Shown piece by piece: positions 47,376-54,077 of a DNA stretch of 54,077 bases. The notes beneath the pieces were generated by a model. It was not told the origin of the DNA, searched no databases, and saw only the letters and a program-made list of their open reading frames with translations. Source of the stretch: a virus. Made by a program: the position numbers and the translations under genes. Positions within the stretch are counted from its first letter, which is position 1; every line of letters starts with the position of its first letter. The stretch is from IMG/VR virus record IMGVR_UViG_3300042288_001682, positions 1 to 54,077 of that record; one strand, 5' to 3'.

Positions 47376-50300
47376 TGATAGGATCAGATTTTCACAAAGA
47401 GAAAGAAACTTTTATTGATAAAGTTTCAGCATTTGCAAAGTTTGCAGGTGTGGCTGCTGTCGCTCTTGGTTCTGTTCCTTATATTAGTAAAAGTGTTGCG
47501 TCTCAATTAGCTGGTCAAGGAACCACTCTAAGAAAATATATTGGGGCAATAGCTGGTGTTCAAGACAGTAAAATACTCTTCTCAGACTCTTTTAACTTCA
47601 TGGCTGATAGTGTACCAAGAATTAGAAGGTCTTTTTTAAGTAGTGCTTTAAAAGCTGAGAGGAGAACTACCTTCCTTAATGCTATGAGGGAAAACGTAGA
47701 GGATTCAAGTCGTGAAGCTTTTGATACTCAGAAACATGCAGTAGCTGAAGTTTTTGATTCCTTTATGGATGGTAATTATTCTAAGATTGCTGACGGTCTT
47801 TTACAAGATACCCACATGAAAAGATTCCAAGAAGCCACTCCTGGAATTCAATTTAAGACAGTTAGGGGCGTTACTGGACAGGAAGAAATACTAGAAAAAC
47901 AAAGAAAAATGGTTCAAGAGTCTATGAAGAAGGCTATCAAAGAGACTCCAGACATTAGAACCAGTACAATATTTCAGGGAGTTAATGGAGCAAAAAATGC
48001 TGATGTGTTATTTGATTCAATTAAACGACACCTAAACGAAACTCAATCTGTTGAGACTAAAACCCTAGACCTTTTAGGTTTAACGAAATCACACAAACTT
48101 CTAACCTTAAAAGATGTAGAAGGTACTCACAAAGCAGCAGTTGAAACGTACCTTAAAAATGTAGGTAGCGACGATACCGTTGATATTGTATCAGCCAGAG
48201 CAAGAAAAGGTTTAGAGGAGCTTTTATACTCTAAAGGTAAAGATGATACGTTAATACCTAACGTCCCAGCTAATATTATAAATGATGTAAACACATTAGT
48301 AGATAATACTTTTACTGGTCTTGCAATGAGTGGAGATGGTCAAGTAGTCTCACTATCTCATGCAAGAAATATGAGAAGAAAGGTTGCAAGTTCTGTTAGA
48401 AAAGGTGGACAAATTCCATTACTGCCTTTTACTTTTAATATTCCTACAACCATTGGTAAGTTTTTAGAGCCAGATAATACACCTATTAAGAATCTTGGAT
48501 TCTTAAACAAACTTGGTGAACTAAAAAGAATGGGTGGTTCTTTTGGTGAAAATGATTTTGGTATTGGCATTGGTAGCGATATTATTAAAGTTAACCACTT
48601 AAAAGAAACTGATTCATTTGTTTTAGAAAAACTTAATCTAGGCGATGCAAGAAGATTCACTTACTTAGACAATGAAAGAAGCGAGATTCTGCAAAACATG
48701 TCTAGGGCAAGATCAGACATTGTTGATGATAATTTATTTAAAGACCTTCTTTCAGACATGGATGAAAAAGGCAACATAAAAGGTGCAGCTAATTTCTTCT
48801 TCCAAAGAGAGTCTAAGAATATGACTAAAGTAGAGAGAGCAGCTTATAATGCTCAACCTGAACTCTTTACTTTACTTGTAGAAGATGGAAAACTAAAAGC
48901 CAAACCTAGAAACTTAGGTGGTGTAGGGTCAGACATAATAACTAGGTTTTTTGGTGGTGATCCTAGTAATGTCACTTCTGATCAACTTCACCCAAAACTT
49001 GTTGCAGGTTTCTTAAAAGAAAATGAGGGTAAAATCCCTACGGCTATTGCTCAAGACTTGCAAAGAAGATTAGGTGCTACTGTTACGCCAGATTCTTACA
49101 ATGATCTTAATACTGCAATTGCTGCAATAAGCAAAGCAAAAGTATTTGATGGTGACGACTTCTTAGTTCAATTAGCTGAAGTTGCAGGTGATACTGATAA
49201 GCTTGGTGCTTTTTTAAGGGGGTCAGATTTAGAATCAAGGACTAACTCCCAGTATGGTGCCACACTATCTAAAGCTCTGGCAGACTATGTTTCTGATAGT
49301 GAGAGACTTGGAGACGTTTCAAAAGCCACAAAAGGTGGTTTCAAAGAAAAGGTTGAGGATACTTTATTAGGTGAAAATAGTTTATCATATCTACAAAAGA
49401 ACATACAAAGAGGACTAGTTGAAGAAGCAAGCGTTAACATAGGTGTAAAAGAAATTGAAGATGCACTTGCAGGTTCCAAGACTGGTTTTACTACATTAGA
49501 AGGACTTTTAAGAGACATTAGAGACCCCCTCTCAGCAAATCCAGAGTCTGTTAAGTTTTTTGAAAGTTATTTGGGTGCTGGAGTACAAAATCTTGCTAAT
49601 CTTGCTGACACAGCTTTTTCTAATACTGCGGCAGAGGAATATATTCCATCTGTTGGAAGGTCAATTGCAAGTGGTTTAGCATCAAAACAAGGTATAGATA
49701 GTTTAATTGAAGACCCCATAGCTAGGTTAATTAGCTTAGAAAAACATAGGAGTGATTCACTACTACTCTCAGCTTATACCCAAACTGAGGATAGGGCTGT
49801 TAATGCAACTCAACAACTAGCAAATAACCTAGGGGTTTTTGATTATTACGATAAAAATATTTTTCAACGTGGAGTAGAACCACCAACAGTCCCTGAAGAG
49901 GTATTCTCCAGGTATACTGTATTACCATCTAATTTTCCTTCTCTTGGTTCCATGTTAACTGGAAGTAAAGAAAGCATGCTTCAGATGATGGCAGAACAAG
50001 CTAAAAGAGGTTTTGGTATGTTGAGTGCTGGAAAAGGCTTGGTATATAATAGTGAAGCTCAGGGCTATTTTGGTACAGCTTTTACTGCTTTATCTCATGG
50101 TGCGGTTAAGGTTTTAGAAGATGCTGGTTTAGGACTTGCCTCAAGAGACACGACTACCTTTGCAAAAACACACGCTGCTTTATACGCAAAAAGGATTTTA
50201 CCTGTTATAGTTGCAGGTGAGCTTTATAGAAACTTTAATGCAGATATGCACGAAAAAGATCTTGAAGGTATTGATGATTACAGTGCAAACATATATGCGA

Positions 50301-53300
50301 ATACAAGAATAAATAGTGCAAGACTTAGAGATAATTTTGGTCTAACAGATCCACTTAAAAATTTAGTATATGGTGTTCCTGGATTAGATAATTATCTAAA
50401 TCCATTATCTGAAGAAGAGACAAGAGAAGATATTCTTTATGGTAACGAGTTTGTAAGAACAGGTAGGTTATTTAGTGTTGGTAACAGAAACCCATTATAC
50501 GGTGGTGCTGTTGAATCTGCAAGACCAAATGCTTATCGAAGATGGAAATCTCACTGGACTGAAGCAGATAACGTTCAACTATCAAATCCGAACTATAGTT
50601 ACCTACCAACTCTTACTAATCCTTTTGCACCTCTTTTCAGGTTGTTTAACAGAGACTGGCAACAAGACTTAACAGCTAAAGACAGACCATACGCTTCCAA
50701 AGAAGAAATGTTTGACTACTTAGAAAAGAGTCAAGAAGGTTACGCATCAAAAAATTCGGGTAACTATCTACAAGCAGTTTTATCTAGTTATAAAGGTCAG
50801 GAACCTGTGGAAGACTTTTTAGATAATGCAGGAGTGGGTGGTTCTACTGATGAAGGTGGAATTTTTAGAGGTTTCGGAATAGGTAAAGGCTCTGGCGGAG
50901 GTGGTTCAGGTGGTGGACACGGTTCAGGCGGGGGCGGCGGTGGAGAAGGTGGGTCTTATGGTGATAATAGGGTCTACAAGTATGGTTACAATAAACACTA
51001 TGAAGAGGAAAATTACCACCACAATGCTTTAAGTGAAGTGTATGAAAAGATGGTTCACCACACTATTACACCTATGGGTATTTATAGTGGGGTGGCAAGA
51101 CAACTTCCTTTCTATCCAGAAGAGCATGCCTTCCAGATTCAAGACCCTGATAAAGCTTTTTCTACTAATAGACTTCTTTACTCAGCTAAGTTTGGTGAAA
51201 AAGGGACTGGGATGTTTGGTGAATTCTTTAGACGATTTATTGACGAGCCAAGACAAGACCCAGACGCATTTAACCCCTTACCTAACTCAATGCCAGGATG
51301 GATGCCTTCCAAGTTCCGGACTGGGGACCCATATGCCAGAGTCTCAGACGGAGAACTTGTAATGCCTGGTGATGCTTATGAAAGAGCAAACCCATTTGTA
51401 CGACCATTAAAAATAAGAGGTTCTTCTATTGGTTTGTCTGAGGATGAGATGGTTAAGTCTTTCCTTGACCCTGTTGGTGTAGAACAAGCAGAACAACTCC
51501 AGAATATTATGGAGTTCGGAAGTGCCGCCCATAAAATTATCATGCAACAAATGAATCAACAAGGTATTCTTGTTGGTGCAGAAATTGCCGCATATGATGA
51601 GTCTGTGAATGGTAGTGCAACAATTGAAACATTGGTTAGAGGTAAAAGTGGGTTAGAAGTAGTTGAAATTAAGACTAGGGGTACTGAAAATATTAATGAG
51701 GATGTCTCAAAATATGAAGACCAACTTATGTACTACATGTACCTTACAAAAACAAAGGTAGGACATATTGCTCACGTTAATAGGGATAACCCATCTGAAG
51801 TCAGAATTAAAAGCTATGAATACGACCCACATCGTATGCAAGAGATTTTTGAGAAGGTTGAAAGAGCAAGAAACAGAGTTAAAAATCTTATTGAAGAGGG
51901 TGTTGTAAGTCCCTATGAAACTTATGGGTTGCTTGAAAGAATTGAAGTCTTAGCAAAAGTGGCTCCAGAATCAAGTGAGTATCGAAGATATTTACAAAGA
52001 GCAGAAGATTCTGGTGCGTTTGGTGGTATGGAAGCAAGAAGATTTGAAATTGCAAAAGAAATTGCAAGAAGAAAATCAGAAATGTATAACTTGTACCCTA
52101 AGAGAAATGTTAGATTAGAGACTCAAGCAGTAACTATTGAAGGGTTTACAGATACTGGTAATATTATTACAGACCGAGGTATTGTCAAACTGGCTGGAGT
52201 TGATTTTGACCCTCAAGCGTTTACTTACCAAAATCCTGAAGATGTTTATAAGAAGTATGGTCTGAGTGTTGGTAAAAAGGCAAACCTCACATTAATTCAA
52301 GGTCAATTCAATCCTGAATTAATGAAGCATACTGTATTAGACGCAATCATTGAGGATGTTAATAGAGAATTAATTAAGTCCGATTATGCTGATAGTGATT
52401 ACAAATCTAGAAACCCACTAGCAAATCGGGTCATAGGTAGAACTGGTTTTATGTCATCCATTACAGAATACATAACACACAGCGATAATATGGTGTCAAA
52501 TAAATATCTGCGCGTGAGGACAGGACTTGAACAGTTTAAGAGAGGAGAAGTTTATGGTACTGATGACTACTCTTTGAGAGACATTAAAGATAACTATGTC
52601 ACACCAACAATTAACTCAATCATAAGTAAAGACCCTATTACAGCAGGTATTCAGTCAGCACTTGCTGCGTCTATTTTTGCACGAACAAGACAATCTAGGT
52701 TGAAAGTAGCAAAGGTTGCTGCTGTTGTTGGGGCTAGTCTTTCCATTATTAGGAACATAGGTGAGGCTGTAAGTGGAGATACTTGGACACCTAAACGATA
52801 TAAAGATCGTGCTGAGTTTGATGAGTATTATGATACTCTGACCTTTATAAAAGAAGCATCCATATCTAATGCGGCAAGGAAGAAAGAGGGTGTAGACGAA
52901 CTATCTGCTACCATGCAAGAGTCTCAGTTTAATTCTTTGGCTACTGATGCTGAGTTTAAAGCTCGGAGAACTATGTATGGGTTTGATGTTGTGTCAGGTA
53001 CCTTACAAGAAGCTTTAGATGCCATTCCTAAAAGACAGAGACAGATAGCTGAATCAATTGTCACTACTGGAACTGATAGGGAGAAAGAAGAATTTTATAG
53101 GTTGCTTCCAAGAGCGCAAAAAAGGGTTCTAGGTAAGTTCTTAGGTAAAGATGTTGATGATGTTCCTGATAAGCCAACACTAAAAGAATACTTTAGAGAC
53201 CATGCTTTGCCTGGGGCAGATTGGCAAGGCTGGAAGAGAGACGTTGACCTTGAGGATATTAAGACAAGGGCAAGCGAATTGGAAGGAATTAAGATTGCAA

Positions 53301-53563
53301 GGCCGAGCAGAAAGAAGCTTGAAAAGGCAAAGGCGTACACTAGAGATATAGAAGTACCAAGAATGAACCGAAGATCAAGGAATAATATAGAGAGAGAAAT
53401 CGGAAAATTAGCCTCATCTGGCGAATTTGGTAAAATAATTGTAAATTATAGTCAATTTCCCACCGAAAAAAACGTAATAAATATTAACCTAAACGTTTTT
53501 TCTGATATATCTTCAGAGATAGAAGCAGAAAAAGAGCGTACTAGGTCTCGACTACAACAATAA
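47375..53563 (+). CDS. Giant tail protein at tape-measure position with PD-(D/E)XK nuclease domain
   Basis: In this 2,062-aa protein, residues 1-1170 are helical with a hydrophobic segment near the start (AKFAGVAAVALGSVP) and another around 940. A Gly/Ser linker lies at about 1172-1195. Residues about 1380-1470 match RecB/Cas4-type nucleases: FGSAAHKII, E1418 in TIETLV, E1431-x-K1433 in VVEIKT, then Q1450 in QLMYYMY. Residues about 1580-1680 (IVKLAGVDFD; KKANLTLI; VNRELIKSDYAD) resemble a diverged staphylococcal-nuclease fold. A last membrane-like helix (KVAKVAAVVGASLSII) lies near 1780. Length and place fit a tape measure, and the nuclease part may be injected into the host. Confidence 0.7.
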   Translation: MIGSDFHKEKETFIDKVSAFAKFAGVAAVALGSVPYISKSVASQLAGQGTTLRKYIGAIAGVQDSKILFSDSFNFMADSVPRIRRSFLSSALKAERRTTFLNAMRENVEDSSREAFDTQKHAVAEVFDSFMDGNYSKIADGLLQDTHMKRFQEATPGIQFKTVRGVTGQEEILEKQRKMVQESMKKAIKETPDIRTSTIFQGVNGAKNADVLFDSIKRHLNETQSVETKTLDLLGLTKSHKLLTLKDVEGTHKAAVETYLKNVGSDDTVDIVSARARKGLEELLYSKGKDDTLIPNVPANIINDVNTLVDNTFTGLAMSGDGQVVSLSHARNMRRKVASSVRKGGQIPLLPFTFNIPTTIGKFLEPDNTPIKNLGFLNKLGELKRMGGSFGENDFGIGIGSDIIKVNHLKETDSFVLEKLNLGDARRFTYLDNERSEILQNMSRARSDIVDDNLFKDLLSDMDEKGNIKGAANFFFQRESKNMTKVERAAYNAQPELFTLLVEDGKLKAKPRNLGGVGSDIITRFFGGDPSNVTSDQLHPKLVAGFLKENEGKIPTAIAQDLQRRLGATVTPDSYNDLNTAIAAISKAKVFDGDDFLVQLAEVAGDTDKLGAFLRGSDLESRTNSQYGATLSKALADYVSDSERLGDVSKATKGGFKEKVEDTLLGENSLSYLQKNIQRGLVEEASVNIGVKEIEDALAGSKTGFTTLEGLLRDIRDPLSANPESVKFFESYLGAGVQNLANLADTAFSNTAAEEYIPSVGRSIASGLASKQGIDSLIEDPIARLISLEKHRSDSLLLSAYTQTEDRAVNATQQLANNLGVFDYYDKNIFQRGVEPPTVPEEVFSRYTVLPSNFPSLGSMLTGSKESMLQMMAEQAKRGFGMLSAGKGLVYNSEAQGYFGTAFTALSHGAVKVLEDAGLGLASRDTTTFAKTHAALYAKRILPVIVAGELYRNFNADMHEKDLEGIDDYSANIYANTRINSARLRDNFGLTDPLKNLVYGVPGLDNYLNPLSEEETREDILYGNEFVRTGRLFSVGNRNPLYGGAVESARPNAYRRWKSHWTEADNVQLSNPNYSYLPTLTNPFAPLFRLFNRDWQQDLTAKDRPYASKEEMFDYLEKSQEGYASKNSGNYLQAVLSSYKGQEPVEDFLDNAGVGGSTDEGGIFRGFGIGKGSGGGGSGGGHGSGGGGGGEGGSYGDNRVYKYGYNKHYEEENYHHNALSEVYEKMVHHTITPMGIYSGVARQLPFYPEEHAFQIQDPDKAFSTNRLLYSAKFGEKGTGMFGEFFRRFIDEPRQDPDAFNPLPNSMPGWMPSKFRTGDPYARVSDGELVMPGDAYERANPFVRPLKIRGSSIGLSEDEMVKSFLDPVGVEQAEQLQNIMEFGSAAHKIIMQQMNQQGILVGAEIAAYDESVNGSATIETLVRGKSGLEVVEIKTRGTENINEDVSKYEDQLMYYMYLTKTKVGHIAHVNRDNPSEVRIKSYEYDPHRMQEIFEKVERARNRVKNLIEEGVVSPYETYGLLERIEVLAKVAPESSEYRRYLQRAEDSGAFGGMEARRFEIAKEIARRKSEMYNLYPKRNVRLETQAVTIEGFTDTGNIITDRGIVKLAGVDFDPQAFTYQNPEDVYKKYGLSVGKKANLTLIQGQFNPELMKHTVLDAIIEDVNRELIKSDYADSDYKSRNPLANRVIGRTGFMSSITEYITHSDNMVSNKYLRVRTGLEQFKRGEVYGTDDYSLRDIKDNYVTPTINSIISKDPITAGIQSALAASIFARTRQSRLKVAKVAAVVGASLSIIRNIGEAVSGDTWTPKRYKDRAEFDEYYDTLTFIKEASISNAARKKEGVDELSATMQESQFNSLATDAEFKARRTMYGFDVVSGTLQEALDAIPKRQRQIAESIVTTGTDREKEEFYRLLPRAQKRVLGKFLGKDVDDVPDKPTLKEYFRDHALPGADWQGWKRDVDLEDIKTRASELEGIKIARPSRKKLEKAKAYTRDIEVPRMNRRSRNNIEREIGKLASSGEFGKIIVNYSQFPTEKNVININLNVFSDISSEIEAEKERTRSRLQQ

Positions 53564-53572
53564 AGGTTAAAC

Positions 53573-54077
53573 ATGCAGAATAGAAATAACATCCCAACCA
53601 AGTTCTTAGAGTTGGCACAATTAGAAGGCATCCGAGCTGAGATAGCTACTGACTATTATTTTAGAAGAATTGAGGGTCAATCTTTTTATGACTTGTCGTT
53701 AATTCTTCAAGCTGATTTTGATAATAACAAGCTCACCGCTTCTAGGGCGTTGATGCGATTGTGGAATAATTGGAAGAGCTTTACTTATAACAACACAACA
53801 TTACAAAATAAGAAAGCTGTTGTTGCAACTGAACCAGCACACATTACTAACACAAGAAGACAGTTTGTTAAAACAAGTTCATTCCTAGACGATGCTAGGG
53901 AAGGATTAGAGAAGCTTATTGGGCCTGTGAAGGACATAGAGGCTCCTCTAAGTAGAACAGGGTTGGAAGACACGGTAGATGTTGTTAGTGACCTACACAT
54001 CCCTTTCCACGATGAAAACAGTCTTAAGAAGTTGATGACTTCAAAATCTAAGAAGCTTATTATTGTAGGTGACTTGA
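53573..54077 (+). CDS. Calcineurin-like metallophosphoesterase-type protein, truncated by window end
   Basis: The frame starts with ATG at 53573 and runs off the right edge. The first 120 visible residues are helical (LELAQLEGIRAEIATDYYFR). From about residue 137, VVSDLHIPFHDE gives the first metal motif D-x-H, and LIIVGDL near the edge is the start of the GD-x-x-D second motif of calcineurin-like phosphoesterases. These enzymes hydrolyse phosphodiesters or phosphomonoesters using two metals. The rest of the catalytic domain lies outside the window. Confidence 0.75.
   Translation, partial: MQNRNNIPTKFLELAQLEGIRAEIATDYYFRRIEGQSFYDLSLILQADFDNNKLTASRALMRLWNNWKSFTYNNTTLQNKKAVVATEPAHITNTRRQFVKTSSFLDDAREGLEKLIGPVKDIEAPLSRTGLEDTVDVVSDLHIPFHDENSLKKLMTSKSKKLIIVGDL

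Overview
The window is part of the genome of a large, AT-rich tailed double-stranded DNA bacteriophage with a contractile tail. The terminase large subunit, portal, prohead protease, major capsid protein, two tail-sheath-like proteins and tail-tube-like proteins lie in the usual head-to-tail order, and 14 tRNA genes with encoded CCA ends form a cluster. No integrase or bacterial chromosomal gene was seen. The host cannot be named. Many genes, especially in the left arm, have A/C-rich leaders without a clear Shine-Dalgarno sequence, while several structural genes do have AGGAG-like sites.

Layout. (1) 1-4,559, leftward: small genes for membrane, zinc-binding and unknown proteins. Nearly every spacer holds a strong inverted repeat, and four neighbouring genes share a similar first 15-20 codons. 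About 2.0-4.7 kb looks richer in GC than the rest. (2) 4,560-5,107: a gene-free divergent control region full of hairpins, including four spaced copies of a TTACTC-palindrome-TGG element. (3) 5,108-11,372, rightward: about 15 small, often overlapping genes, including a HAD phosphatase-like protein, a lipoprotein and a nucleotidyltransferase-like protein. (4) 11,626-14,782: tRNA array (Pro, Asp, Trp, His, Met, Glu, Phe, Thr, Tyr, Ser x2, Asn, Gly, Val) with two small genes and a WGR-domain ATP-dependent DNA ligase whose ATG is separated from its body by an A8 frameshift. (5) 14,809-15,682: two small virion-like genes, one with a dockerin-like end. (6) 15,731-19,660: the only long leftward gene, 1,309 aa, carrying a DFDGD motif like that of double-psi beta-barrel RNA polymerases. 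(7) 19,761-54,077, rightward: packaging, head and tail genes.

The most striking feature is the terminase large subunit gene. Two inteins sit back to back in its Walker A motif with no extein residue between them; removing both gives a 542-aa terminase with a perfect GKS P-loop. The first looks like a class 3 intein (Trp-Cys-Thr triad, Met at position 1, LAGLIDADG endonuclease); the second is class 1 with a decayed endonuclease. A third Hint (intein-like) module lies in a tail-tube-like protein. The tail module ends with a 2,062-aa protein at the tape-measure position that carries a RecB/Cas4-type PD-(D/E)XK nuclease and a possible staphylococcal-nuclease-like fold behind a glycine-rich linker.

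How it fits together: the small genes of both arms are probably early host-takeover functions; the tRNAs and ligase support expression and DNA metabolism; the 19.8-54 kb block builds the particle. The 1,309-aa and 2,062-aa proteins are candidates for virion-packaged enzymes. All functions are read from sequence motifs and gene order; no database search was possible.
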